NCBI GenBank assembly: GCA_030847615.1
Contig: JAUMIR010000014.1
Coordinates: 15,104,501 to 15,168,500 of the forward strand
Length of the DNA stretch: 64,000 nucleotides
Direction: 5' to 3'
From: Gambelia wislizenii
Lineage: Eukaryota > Chordata > Lepidosauria > Squamata > Crotaphytidae
Of the stretch, positions 41,646 through 51,967 are shown one piece after another. How positions within the stretch are numbered: position 1 is the first letter of the stretch; each line of letters begins with the position of its first letter. A model generated the notes under the pieces. The model made no database searches, was not told where the DNA came from, and saw only the letters and a program-made list of their open reading frames with translations. Both the position numbers and the translations under genes were made by a program.

Positions 41646-41790
41646 TTACTTTAATTGTATTTTAATTTTTATATTAAGAGTTTTTAAAATTGCATTGCGC
41701 TTCTAAAACATTGTATGCCACTGTAGATCCCATGCTGGGAGAAAGGCAGGATATTTATTAATTAATTGAAATATTTAAAAGGTGTATCAC

Positions 41791-42123
41791 CACTGTTGGA
41801 GGCTATAAAGGGAATTGCCCTCCCTCTCAAATAAGAATTCTGCCTCTCCAAATGACGTTTGCCTTCATCCCTCAGATTTTTGCCTTCCAGAAAATCATCT
41901 GCTCTTAGAACTTCTCTGTGTCTGCTGTGCTTGCATTTTCTGCCCGCCCCCTTTTCTTGGCTGCTTCAACTGTATTTCTCAATGTTTAACTGAAGTTTTA
42001 AATTGATTGCAATGCTAGAAATTTTGCAACTGAAGCAAAATATCATGGCAGGAGAACAGAATTTTTAATTTGGTGGGAAAACACTTTAATTTTGCCCCCC
42101 CCCCTCACATAGCTACATCAAGA
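41791..42123. other. Unassigned spacer
   Basis: 'aggtgtatcaccactgttggaggctat' may be a family X scrap. Otherwise nothing seen. Confidence 0.35.
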
Positions 42124-42965
42124 GCCAGCGTGGTGTAGTGGTTTGAGTATTACAGTAGGACACTGGTGGGGGGTTGGAAATCCTCTCCGAATGTGAGGGA
42201 AATATATTTTGTCCAGATGAGCTCCTGCAGGGATTCGCCATATTTGAAAGGAGGGGGGCCAAAAACTCCAAGTGCTTCGCAACAACAGCCTTAGCGGTTT
42301 CTTATGAAACTTTTAAAAAATACACGGAAATGTGCATTCCAGCCCATTTGAACAACCAATTCAAATTGGGGCACATCCTGGAAGTCAAAATGTGATTGGT
42401 TGGACATGTGCAGTGGCAGGCTTGCCAGTGATGAAGTGGCCAAAGCCACCATTGTTGATTTTCACAGAAGTAATAATGCGCTATTTTTGAGCAGCAGAGC
42501 AAAAAAAAATTTTTTTTAAACAGAAGGTCACTCTTCTGCATCTCTAATTTAACAAGGGGGGGAAAGGGAAACAGCGGGAATTTTTGTGGAATAATAACAC
42601 ATGTAATTCACTCACAGCCACCATCTTTACTCACGGGCATGCCCTGTGTGAACCTCAGACATGGATAGCTTCCTATGCCAGCGATCTTGCGAATGTATTG
42701 TGGAGACAAATGAACACTGCTGCAGTGATGAGTTGATGCACGACATTCCGCAATTAATTCTTCCATCTAGCCGAGCCCCAGGGTTTGAATCCCTTCTCCA
42801 CCATGAAAACCCATTGGGTGGCCTTGGGCTAGTCTCATGTTCTTGGCCTTAGAGGAAGGCAAGGGTAAACCCCCTCTGAACAAATCTTGCCAAGAAAATC
42901 CAATGATAGGTTTGCTTTAGGATTGCCCAAAAGACAGAAATGACTTGAAGTCACACAACAACAGC
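42124..42965 (+). mobile_element. tRNA-derived SINE split by a family W MITE
   Basis: The head at 42124-42165 ('gccagcgtggtgtagtggtttgag') and the body and tail at 42780-42965 (B box GGTTTGAATCCC, 'cccattgggtgg', 'agaaatgacttgaagtcacacaacaac') form one SINE. The tail with 'ttgccaagaaaatcc' and 'cacacaacaaca' is RTE-like. The gap is a MITE. Confidence 0.85.
42168..42779 (-). mobile_element. Family W MITE, reverse orientation
   Basis: Left GGGGTTGGAAATCC, right CCATCTAGCCGAGCCCC. The interior matches 48391-49030 and 58141-58750 in reverse ('gtggagacaaatgaacactgctgcag' against 'acagtgttcatttgtctccatgg'). Confidence 0.7.
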
Positions 42966-43377
42966 TACATCACTGCAAGGCAGTTCACCAGTTTCCTCCC
43001 AGACCAAGGGTGTTCTGGTGAAGATGGGGCACTGGGGGGCCTGTGAAAACAGCCTGGGAGGACACATCCATCCCCAGAGGTACAATTTGCATTTGGATGG
43101 ATGTGCCCTCCTCTACTCCAGACTAAAAAAATCTGATTTGTAATTCTAAAGCTTGCCATGTTTGTGAAATGTTGGTGATCCTCAGACAGACATTACACAG
43201 CTCTGAATATTTATGCTCATGGATTAATTAATAATTTGTTTTGTTTTCTTTTGAGTTCTCACAAAAGATGCTCAGTTTGCTTCCAGTGGGCTTATACTGC
43301 ACTTGATCCATGACCCACACTGAGAATGACACTGTGGCATAGTGCATTTTTTACTCATGTTGCTCAGTGGCACACAC
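42966..43377. other. Unassigned spacer
   Basis: No gene or repeat recognised. Confidence 0.4.
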
Positions 43378-43520
43378 TCCAACCGTCCCAATGGGGCAGG
43401 GAGAATCCCAATTAATCCTCTGTCATCCCACTTTTTCAGCTGCTTTTAAGTTGTCCCAGTTTTTCTCTCCTCTTCCAACCTTCCTCCTTTGTCCTCAGCT
43501 TACTTCAATTGCTGCAATGC
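43378..43520 (-). mobile_element. Family X fragment, reverse
   Basis: 'ccaaccgtcccaatggggcagg', 'cccactttttcagctgctttt', 'ctcagcttacttcaattgctgcaa'. Confidence 0.7.
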
Positions 43521-43524
43521 AGAG

Positions 43525-45893
43525 AACAAGGCAAATAGTACAAGAACCCAACAATGGGAGGGAAAAACCCATTAAAAGACAGATAGGGGAAATGGCCCAT
43601 GGGCTTAGATACTAATGAACAGAGCATGGGAAGTTAACAGGATGAACTTGAACTCTTAGCACAGCAAAGCAAATATGATATAATAGGCATCACTGAAACC
43701 TGGTGGGATGAGTTTCATGATTGGAATGTAGTAACAGAGGGGTATAACCTATTTCAGAGAAATAGACCCAACAGGAAGGGAGGTGGAATTTAAGAAAGCT
43801 GATTTCAGAAAAATTAGGTAATTACTGGGGGTGATCCCATGGTCAGGAATACTGAAAGAGAAGGGAGTTCATGATGGATGGGCGTTGCTTAAGTGAGATA
43901 TTGAAGGCTCAATATCAAGCAGTTCCAATGAGGAGGAAAAATGGGAGCTGTCTAAAGAAACCAGGATGGATGTCTAAAGAACTTTCAACTGAGTTAAGAC
44001 TTTAAAGGGACACGCACAAGAAATGGAAAAAAGGGGGAAATCACCAAAGAAGAATTCAAACAAATAGCCAGCTCATGTAGGGGGGAAATCAGAAAAGCTA
44101 AAGTACAGATGGAGCTCAGGCTTCCTAGAGAAGTTAAAAACAATACAAGGTTTTTTGTTTGCTTGTTTGTTTTTTGATATGTCCATTGCAAAAGGAAGAA
44201 CAAGGAAAAGATAGGGCATGGAGAAGATGGCGAAATGCTAACGGGACAGAGAAAAGGCAGAACTACTTAATACCTTCTTTGCCCAAAAGGAGAACAGTGC
44301 TCAACCTGGAGAAGATGAAGCAGATGATGCCGTAGGGGAAATACAGCACAGAATTGGTAAAGAGGTTGTTCAGGAATACCTGGCCAGTATAAATGAGTTC
44401 AAGTCTCCAGGTCCAGATGTACTACATCCAAGGGTGTTAAAAGAACTGGCAGAAGTCATCTCAGAACCACTGGCAATAATCTTTGAGAAATTCTGGAGAA
44501 CAGGATTTCCCAGCAGACTCTAGGAGGGCAAATGTTGTTCCCATCTTTAAAAAAAAAAGGGAGGGGGGAAAAGAAGACCCAAATAATTATCGTCCATTCA
44601 GCCTAACATCAATACTGGGAACGATTCTAGAGCAGATAATTAAACAGACAGTCTGTAAGCACTTAGAAAAGAATGCTGTGATCACTAAAAGTCAACATGG
44701 GTTTTTGAAAAACAAGTCATGCCAAACTAATCTTTTTTTTAATATAGAGTTACATATTTGGTAGATGAAGGGAATGTTGTGGATGTAGTGTATCTTGATT
44801 TCAGTAAGGCTTTTGACAAAGTCCCCCATGATATCCTTGCAAAAAAGTTAGTAACATGCAGGCAAGACAGTACAACTGTTAGGTGGATTTGTAACTGGTT
44901 GACTGTCTGAACCCAAGGGGTAGTCACCAATGGCTCCTCTTCATCCTGGAGAGAAGTGACCAGTGGGGTCCCACAGGGTTCTGTCCTGGACCCAGTGCTA
45001 TTCAACATCTTTATCCATGACTTGGATGAGGGAATAGAGGGTATGCTTATCAAGTTTATAGATGACACCAAATTAGGAGGGGTAGCTAATACCCCAGGGG
45101 ATCAGAATTCAAAATGACCTTAACAGATTAGAATGCTTGGATGAAACTAACAAAATGATTTTCAACAGGGAGAAATGTAGGATATTACACTTGGGCAGTA
45201 AAAATGAAATGCATAGATATAGGATGGGTGACACCTGGCTTGATAGGAGTCTTAGTGGACAACAAACTGAACATGAGTCAGCACTGTGATGCAACAGCTA
45301 AAAAAGCCAATGCGATTCTAAGCTGCATTAAAAGGAGTATAGTGTCTAGATCAAGGGAATTAATAGTGCCACTTTATTCTGCTTTGGTCAGACCTCAGAT
45401 GAAAATACTGTGTCCAGTTCTGGGCACCACAATTCCAGAAGGAGATGGACAAGCTGGAACATGTCCAGAGGAGGACGACCAAAATGTCTGGAAGCCATGC
45501 CCTATGAGGAGTGGCTTAGGGAGCTGGGTATGTTTAGCCTGGAGAAGGTTAAAAGGGGACATGATAGCCATTTGAAGGGATGTCATACTGAGGATGGAGG
45601 AAGCTTGTTTTCTGCTGCTCCAGAGACTTGGATACAGAACAATGGGTTCAATCTCCAGGAAAAGAGATTCCACCTAAACATTAGGAAGAATTTGCTGATT
45701 GTAAGAGCAGTTTGGTAGTTGAATGCACTGCCTCGGAATGTGGTAGAGTCTCATTCTTTGGAAGATTTTAAACAGAGTCTGGATGGCCATCTGTCAGGAA
45801 TGCTTCGATTGTTTATTCCTGCAGGGCAGAGGGTTGGACTGGATGGCCCTTGTGGTCTCTTCCAACTCTACGATTCTATGATTCTGTGAATTC
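43525..45893 (+). pseudogene. CR1 copy H: decayed ORF2
   Basis: A long but old plus-strand CR1. The endonuclease start is recognisable ('attgataataggcatcactgaaacctgg'-type GITETWWDE segment near 43680), then a deletion removes most of the endonuclease. The RT half follows ([54 protein letters not shown], then an ADDTKLGG-type motif with F-A changed to Y-R). The element ends with full 3' repeats at 45893. Many stops and frameshifts. The product would be inactive. Confidence 0.92.
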
Positions 45894-45894
45894 A

Positions 45895-46075
45895 AGGTGC
45901 AAAAGTAGTTTGCGCTCTGTTCACTCAGAGAGGAGAGGGGAGGGGAGGGGAGATGGGTACAGAGTCTTGCTCTTCCCAGTAGGCTCAGGCAAAAGCAAAG
46001 TGCTGCATCCTGTCCTCACTTGTGCGTCCTTCCTCATTCATAACTTTTGCCATCTTGACTTCCCTCTGATCAGGG
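45895..46075 (-). mobile_element. Family X fragment, reverse
   Basis: 'caaggtgcaaaagtagtttgc', 'cagtaggctcaggcaaaagc', 'cttttgccatcttgac'. Directly follows the CR1 end, so the CR1 may have inserted into it together with the fragment at 43378-43520. Confidence 0.7.
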
Positions 46076-46989
46076 CCATTCAGTCCAACCCCCTGCCATG
46101 ATGTTTCTTGGCCACTTATGTCCCTCTTTCCTCGGTGAAATATTGGAGGGTATGCAGTGGAACCAACATAAGCAAGAGAGAAAAATGATGGAGTCTCAGT
46201 CCTCACCATGTAAACCTCACTATGAACGTTACACCAAGACAGGAAGAGAGCAGGAGCAGGGGGAGATGAGGTTTTCCTGCCCCTTTTGGGAGGCAAGAGT
46301 CAAAAGATCCTGTCCGTCAACAGCTTTACCAAGTGCAGCTTTGAGATAACTCCGGAGCAATCCTCTGTGTCACTTCCGTTCTTTGTTCCCTGGCTTTTTT
46401 CAGGCCTTCCTGCCCACGGGTGTCCAGCAGCATGGAAAGATTTTCATTTCCTACAACTCCCTGAGCTGGCCCAAAATTTGTTTGTAGTTTGTAGGACTGA
46501 GACTCATTAAAAGCAAGAAATATCCATATTGATTACACGACAAATTTAAAAACTCTGTATTTTGGTACTACTTTCATTAGGCCAACCCAAAAAGGAATAA
46601 AATTTCTGAGCAAGCTTTCAGAACACAAGTTTCTTCATCAAACAAAAGTGTTTTGATTTTTTTTTAATAAAAAGGACATGAAGGAAAAGAGTGGGAGAGC
46701 TATTTGGACCGTAAGAGAAAGAAAGGTATTCCGGGTAATACGTTTTCAGGTCAACAAAATTCTCTGTGCAAACTTTCTGAAGTCACATGTTTCTTCATCA
46801 AGCAAAGATACTTAAAAAGAGCCACGGGGTGGTGGTGGGGGCAGAAAAGTGAACAAATGACTCTAATATACAGTATTGCTTTTCTCCCCCTTTTTCTCTG
46901 GCATGCTTTGTGGATCTGTCAGTCTTTGGACTGCTCTAATAAAGGCCTTAATGACTTTGTCCCTTGTCTTCCTGGCTTTTGATGTTTCT
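46076..46989. other. Spacer with a local duplicate motif
   Basis: 'aactttctgaagtcacatgtttcttcatcaa' (46763-46800) and 'aagctttcagaacacaagtttcttcatcaa' (46612-46641) are related copies 150 bp apart. No gene recognised. Confidence 0.4.
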
Positions 46990-47135
46990 AGTTATACTTT
47001 GATTCTATTTCTAGTTTAATTGTACTCTATATGCCTGTAGTGTTGTGAGCTTTTATCCATTCCTGTTTTAATGTTTTGTAACTCACCTTGGGTACTAGGG
47101 CTGGAGAAAAGGTGGGAAATAAAGGAAGATATAAA
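46990..47135 (+). mobile_element. L2-like LINE tail
   Basis: 'ttttgtaactcaccttgggt...ggagaaaaggtgggaaataaa' resembles an L2-type end. Diverged. Confidence 0.45.
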
Positions 47136-47213
47136 TTAATTGTCCCCAAAGCAACACCTAGAATGGACTATTAATGGAGAAGTTGCCATTTTGGGGGGTG
47201 GGGGATGACATTG

Positions 47214-47244
47214 CCCAGAATCCTGCTGGCTGGGGGATTCTGGG
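47214..47244. repeat. Small hairpin
   Basis: CCCAGAATCC pairs with GGATTCTGGG at 47235-47244 across an 11-bp loop. Confidence 0.7.
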
Positions 47245-47309
47245 AATAAAAGCTGCGGGACTCACCCCGCGGCTTGTGTTGCGCCGGGGGAGCCCTCCGC
47301 AGCACCTAC

Positions 47310-47336
47310 CTTGTGGGGCGGCATGGGCGCCGCCAT
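47310..47336 (-). CDS. Candidate first coding exon of an unidentified host gene
   Basis: On the minus strand, ATG at 47336-47334 opens nine codons (MAAPMPPHK) and runs into CACAAG|GTAGGT, a good splice donor (intron starts at 47309). The ATG lies in GAAGATGGCGGC, the YY1-type element often found at the start codon of housekeeping genes. CCAAT boxes and E-boxes lie upstream (47345-47755), and the local CpG density is far above the window average. Later exons would lie below 47300 on this strand; I could not identify any. It may instead be a fortuitous match in a GC-rich repeat. I do not recognise the protein. Confidence 0.35.
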
Positions 47337-47341
47337 CTTCT
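47328..47341 (-). promoter_or_regulatory. YY1-like initiator motif
   Basis: AAGATGGCGGC on the minus strand. It includes the candidate start codon. Confidence 0.5.
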
Positions 47342-47344
47342 TCT

Positions 47345-47386
47345 GATCCTTCTCCCAGCCAGCTTCGGCTGAATGGGAGAAGGATC
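47345..47386. repeat. Hairpin 1 of promoter-like region
   Basis: GATCCTTCTCCCA (47345-47357) and TGGGAGAAGGATC (47374-47386) are exact inverted partners. Inner CAGC..GCTG also pair. Confidence 0.9.
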
Positions 47387-47392
47387 GTATGG

Positions 47393-47431
47393 CAGCCAAT
47401 CAGAAAGGGGCTGCCCCTTCCTGATTGGCTG
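47393..47431. promoter_or_regulatory. Hairpin 2: inverted CCAAT boxes
   Basis: CAGCCAATCAGAAAGGGG pairs with CCCCTTCCTGATTGGCTG (one mismatch) across a 3-base loop. Each arm holds a CCAAT box (NF-Y type), facing each other. Confidence 0.8.
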
Positions 47432-47448
47432 TTTAGGAGCACCCCCCA

Positions 47449-47487
47449 GCCAATCAGAGAGCGGGACTTTCCGGCTCTCTGATTGGC
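47449..47487. promoter_or_regulatory. Hairpin 3: inverted CCAAT boxes around a kappaB-like site
   Basis: GCCAATCAGAGAGC pairs exactly with GCTCTCTGATTGGC. The loop holds GGGACTTTCC at 47463-47472, the canonical kappaB decamer. Whether it is used is unknown. Confidence 0.75.
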
Positions 47488-47654
47488 CAAGGGGCGGAGA
47501 CTGCAGCCTGCAGTCTTCCCTCTGGTCCGGCAACTGGGGAGCATGGAGGGGGACCATTTTGCTGGAGGGGGCTTGGGGGGAGCTGTTCCCACCACCTTTC
47601 CAGTGGGGGGGAGGGCTGGCTCCCCCCTTCCCCTCACAGGGTAGTCCAGTGACC

Positions 47655-47754
47655 CAGTCACGTGCTTCCGGTCACGTGCTTCCGGTCACGTGGTTTCCAG
47701 TCAGGTGCTTTTCGGTCACTGGTTTCTGGTCACGTGTTTCCGGTCACGTGACCC
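47655..47754. promoter_or_regulatory. Array of E-boxes (14-bp tandem repeat)
   Basis: Seven units of about GGTCACGTGCTTCC. Perfect CACGTG at 47659, 47673, 47687, 47731 and 47745, with two decayed units (CAGGTG at 47702, CACTGG at 47717). Unit junctions also make CTTCCGG, an ETS-type motif, and the last unit reads GGTCACGTGACC. Sites of this type bind USF/MYC/MITF-class factors. Confidence 0.85.
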
Positions 47755-48056
47755 CCATTTGCTGACCAGGTTGGCTGGTCCACCTCCATGCTCATGTGCT
47801 AACCAGGCAACTACCATCCACAAGTTGTGGCCTTTTCTGCCACTTACTTCTCACTTGTACCAATACACTTTGTGAATCCTATGTTGTTGTAGTGTTGTTA
47901 TTTCTGGGTCAATTGGGGAAGGGAGGGCTGCCGGGGGAACTGTCTCACTCCAGCACGCAATTGGCATCCCACAACAAGTAATTTCTTCTAGTTCTGGTTT
48001 TGCCTTTATACCTATGCAAGGGTGTAGCAATGGAGTGTGTCGGTCAAAATGAGGGT
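47755..48056. other. Unassigned spacer
   Basis: No gene or repeat recognised between the E-box array and the Tigger-like element. Confidence 0.4.
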
Positions 48057-48287
48057 ACAGGTTGACCCCCATATCTGTGGGGGATGCATTCCAAGACCCT
48101 GCTGTGGATACCTGAAACAGTGGATAATAGGGAATCCTGTTATTTTCAATTAGACAAATGCCAGAGATTGACCATAGTATCACATCAGAGGATCTAGAAA
48201 TGCCTAGAGAGAACTTACTTTTTTTAAATGTGGATAAGTGAAATTGTAGATACCTAATCTTGTAGATACACAGGGTCGACCTGTATA
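48057..48287. mobile_element. Tigger/pogo-like MITE, family D
   Basis: TA then CAGGTTGACCCCCATATCTG; ends ACACAGGGTCGACCTG then TA. TIR about 16 bp. Interior 'ggataatagggaatcctgtt' and 'gatctagaaatgcctagaga' are shared with related copies. Confidence 0.85.
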
Positions 48288-48388
48288 GCCTCCCAATATG
48301 AATTCTGCCCTCTCCATGAAACTGTCCTTTAGTCTCCAAATTTCTAGCCTAGCAGTAACTTAAAATGTCACTTAAGCATAAAGATCCT

Positions 48389-49035
48389 GAGCTTGTCTAG
48401 ATGAGAAGATATAATGCTGATTGCTGTGCATTAACACAAATTTGCAGCAACATCCATTTGTCTCCATGGTCCTTTGGCAAAGTCACTGGTATGCAAAGCT
48501 ATCTGTGTTTGAAGTTCACACGCAGCCATGCCTGCGAATCAAGATGGTGGCCGAGAGTGAATTACTCATGTTATCATTCTCCACAAGTTGTTGCCACTAC
48601 ACAGTATTTTTTTAAAAACTGTAAATAAAGGGTGCGCAAGTGCAACCTTCCATTTAAAATAGCTGTTTGGTCACCTCAACATAGCAGAAAAGCACACGAT
48701 TGAGAATGTGAAACTCCAAAATGGCGCTTCCAGCCACTTCATTGCTGGCAAACCTGCCCCTCACACACATCCAACCAATCAGCTTTCCACTGCCACCCGC
48801 ACCAAAAATGTGTCACGATGAGAATCAGATGTCCAAATGAGTGGTAATGTGTATTTCCATGCATTATTCAAAAAACCTCTGGAAAAGCCGCAAAGGATGG
48901 TGTCATATCATTGACATCATCATCATCATTATTTAAAATCTTGAGTTAACTCTTGGGGGGTCTGTGGCAACAAAAGATATTTAAAGGAGGTCCCTGGGAA
49001 AGAAAAGGTTAAGAGCCACTGGTCTAGACAACCCC
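48389..49035 (+). mobile_element. Family W MITE, full length
   Basis: Left GAGCTTGTCTAGATGAG, right CCACTGGTCTAGACAACCCC. Interior 'ccatttgtctccatggtcctttggc' is shared with copies at 42168, 34815 and 58141. 640 bp. No conserved frame. Confidence 0.75.
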
Positions 49036-50330
49036 ACAGCGTAGGCCTCCAAAGAGAAGTGGCAGACAAAGTGACCAAGGGAATAGAAACACAGCAAGTA
49101 GAAGACTTGGAGGTGTGAAGAATTTTCACTGTCTCAGTCTTGGCAATGCTGGAAATTTGGGGAAAGAAGGAAGAGGCAGAATTCTTATTTTCTCAATTTA
49201 CCCCCTCCCCATACCAAATATTACTTTTAAGAACTAGAGCTCCCAGAGCTGAGGGATTCTGTATACAGTAGTCCAGAAAAGTAACTTTTCCTGGCTCTGC
49301 TCATCCTCCACTGCTGTCAACGTACAGAGGAAAAATTCATCTGGGGGAGCAGAACTCTTATTCAGGGAAGGGCAATGCCCTCATTTTGCCACCACCACCC
49401 CATAACAACACTGCTGACTCTGAACCTGAACTCGTGGCTCGATGATCCCTCCAGTGGAGGTTGGCCTGAAGGACCAGGATGGTTGGCAAGAAACCTGAGA
49501 CACAACCACCACCTTTCTTTCAGTTATGACACAAACACTGCAACTTCATTTTTTTATTGATTCAATTTTCCTATTTTATATTTTACAACAACATGCACTC
49601 ACCATCAACACCCCCTCCCAGACAGAAGGGACAGGATGTCAAAACTCCTCCCTTCCACCCCCACCCCCACCCCCAGTTGCAGCCATTTGAAGGCTCCAGA
49701 AGGGAAACTGGTGGGAGAGTGAGCCAATCTATGGGACCAGACCTTTCCGTTTGGCATTTCCTAACCTCACCGTTCACTCAGCTCCTTCCATAAATCACTG
49801 ATACCTCTCTCTCTCTCATGGCCTGCAGCTGCCCTAGAGAGGAAATCGGAGCAGAGGGAGAGGACAGCATGTGAGCCCTCCTTCGTTCAGGGCCATAAAA
49901 ATATTTCCTTCTTCACACAACACACACACACACACACACACACAGAGAGAGAAAGGCATATACCCATTCAAGAAGCAAGGTCCTTTCCAGAAAGAAGACT
50001 ACAGATGTTTAGAAGGAACAATGGGCCTACCAGGCCCAGAAGACCTGCTTATCTGGACCAAAATAAGAGACTTCTGACCCCACTTCAGGCTACTCTGTCT
50101 TGTGAGTCATGCCTAGTCCAGTAAACATGACACACCATTAAGGATGTGCCATTAGTGGCAGACTCTACCAGGTTAACACTGCTTTCCTCCCCTCCAGTTG
50201 GTAATATAACCTGCTGGAAAGCTGAGAGTTGAACAACCTGCATCAACAACAGCAACAAAATTTGAGAGAGAGAAGCATCAGTCAGGCCATGATCTCTTCC
50301 ACACTGCATACTTTTATATTTCTTCTCATA
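49036..50330. other. Spacer with (CA)n and C-rich tracts
   Basis: A (CCCCCA)-type tract at 49658-49675 and (CA)n(GA)n at 49919-49953. No gene, RNA or named repeat recognised in the rest. Confidence 0.45.
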
Positions 50331-50905
50331 TGCTCTGACTGTCCTGGTTTGGCAGGGACAGTCCTGATTAATCTTCTGCTGTCCCACATTTTCAGTTGCT
50401 GTTAAAATGTCCCAGTTGCTCTTCTCTCCGTTCTCAGCTTACTTTAGTAGCTGCAAACTGATGTCAAAGGGGCTTACTGAACCCTGAAGTAAAGCGGCAG
50501 TGCAGCAGGAAGGTTCTGTCTTCCGTCCTGCTTTACCGCATGATGTCATCGTTCTTCTGGTAGTTTGCTGCTCTGGTCCCATGGGACACTGAGGTAAAAC
50601 CACATCCTTTTGCTAATGGGGTTTTCCAGTCAGCAAAAAGATGCAGTTTACCTTCCATGGGACCGGAACAAAAGAATGACAATGCCGTGCAGTAAAGCAG
50701 TACAGAAGATGGAACCTTCCTGCTGCACTCTCACTTTACTTCAGAGTGCGGTAAGCCCCAAAGTGCAAAAGTAGTTTGTACTGAGTTAACTCAGCAGTGG
50801 GGAGAGGAGAGGCAGGGGCAGAATCTTGTCCTTCCCTGTAGACTCAGGCAAAGGCTGGCACATGTCACATGTATTCTTCCTGATTAATACCTTTTTAAAG
50901 CTGCT
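50331..50905 (-). mobile_element. Family X copy, reverse, split by a MITE
   Basis: 'tctgactgtcctggtttggcagg' to 'cagcttactttagtagctgcaaactgatgtcaaa' (50331-50468) continues at 50760 with 'aaagtgcaaaagtagtttgtactg' to about 50905. A further family X scrap (50898-50975) follows directly. Confidence 0.8.
50469..50759. mobile_element. MITE with 45-bp TIRs and AAA target duplication
   Basis: Left GGGGCTTACTGAACCCTGAA, right TTCAGAGTGCGGTAAGCCCC; inverted similarity extends for about 50 bp to 'gcagcaggaaggttc'. AAA flanks it (50466-50468, 50760-50762), and other family X copies show a single AAA at this place. The 3-bp duplication and GGGGCTTAC start fit a PIF/Harbinger-like MITE. Confidence 0.85.
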
Positions 50906-51030
50906 TTCAAAATGTCCAAGTTTCTCTTTCCACCTCCCACTTTTCCACTTCATCCTACTATCTCCCAGCTTCATCTGTGATGTAGAGTGTCAGACATAGT
51001 TCCCGTCAAGTGAGGCAGACTGACATGAGG

Positions 51031-51363
51031 CATACCCTCCAACTGTCCCAATTTGGCAGGGGCAGTCCCAATTAATCTATGTCCCTGTTTCTCTTTCCTC
51101 CCCCGACTCTCCCCCTTTATCCTCAGCTCGCTTCAGTTATTGCAAACTGAGTTCAAAGTGGGAAAGTAATGTGCACAATTAACTCAGCAGGGAAAAGGAC
51201 AGGAGGGCAGGCGGGGTGGAATTTTGCCCTTCCCAGTAGGTTCAGCCAAAAGCAAACAGCTGTAGCCCCTCCTAGCTTGTCTGGTCTTCCCCATTAATAT
51301 CTTTCACCATCTTGACCACACTCTGATGAGGCTTGATTACGTATGTGGGATGTTGGTGGGCAT
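51031..51363 (-). mobile_element. Family X copy, both ends present
   Basis: CATACCCTCCAACTGTCCC at the left and GATGTTGGTGGGCATG at the right; 333 bp, the cleanest copy in the window for defining the ends. Confidence 0.85.
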
Positions 51364-51444
51364 GTAGAGGTGTTTGTAAAGATGAGAAGCAAAACCTGTC
51401 CTTACTCTGCCTAGTGAAGAAGTGGGCTTTGGCATATCACTGAC

Positions 51445-51935
51445 TGCATCCTGTTTGGACTACGGCAACACACTCTTCACGGGATGCCTTTCGAAACTGT
51501 TCAGAAACTTCAGTAGGTCCAAAGAACTGTGACCAAAGTGCTGACCGAGGCTAGTTGCAGGTAACATGTCACTCCATTGTTGAAACAGCTTCACTGGCCC
51601 CGGTTCATTTCCAGGCACCATTCAAAGTGCTGGTTATGACCTTTAAAGCTCTATACAGCTTGGTCCAGACTATAACAGCCACATGTGGTAAGGACAAGGA
51701 AGGCAGCCTTCTTGGGGGCTGCTCCCATATAGCGGAATTCCCTTCGACTGGAGGTTTAGTCGTCCCCCTCCCTGTTGTCCTTCTGCCTTTTTATTTAGGC
51801 AGGCCTTTTGTTTTAACTGATTACAGCCAATGGAGCTTTTAATGGGGTGTGTGTGTTGTGTCTGCATTTTATTATGTTTCAAATGTATTTTTTCAAGCAG
51901 CTTTTAACTTGTGTTTAAAATAGAAGGTTGGTTTG
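51445..51935 (+). mobile_element. L2 LINE 3' end
   Basis: 'tttggactacggcaacacactc', 'cttcactggccccggttcatttcc', 'cattcaaagtgctggttatgacctttaaagc' and 'gggggctgctcccat' match the L2 ORF2 C-terminus and 3' UTR. Broken frames. Confidence 0.75.
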
Positions 51936-51967
51936 TGAGCCCCCCATTACAAATTACAGGAAGGTCA

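Larger units (their letters stand above)
39744..41790 (+). mobile_element. L2 LINE 3' end, interrupted twice
   Basis: L2-type ORF2 C-terminus ('ctggaacaactccactggctgc', 'tttcaaagtgctggctatgg', 'cctttaaagcccttcacagc') at 39744-39892. It continues at 40794-41165 ('cttggtggctgctcccaagttatgg', 'attctatttagggaggc') and ends with the tail at 41646-41790. Two insertions split it: an LTR-like segment and a family Y MITE. Frames are broken. Confidence 0.75.

Noticed and set aside
47158..47661. 167-codon minus-strand frame
   Set aside because: Runs through hairpins and CCAAT boxes without a motif; the short ATG exon is in a different frame and better supported.
47655..47754. CRISPR-like repeat array
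   Set aside because: 14-bp head-to-tail units without unique spacers, in a vertebrate genome; a minisatellite.
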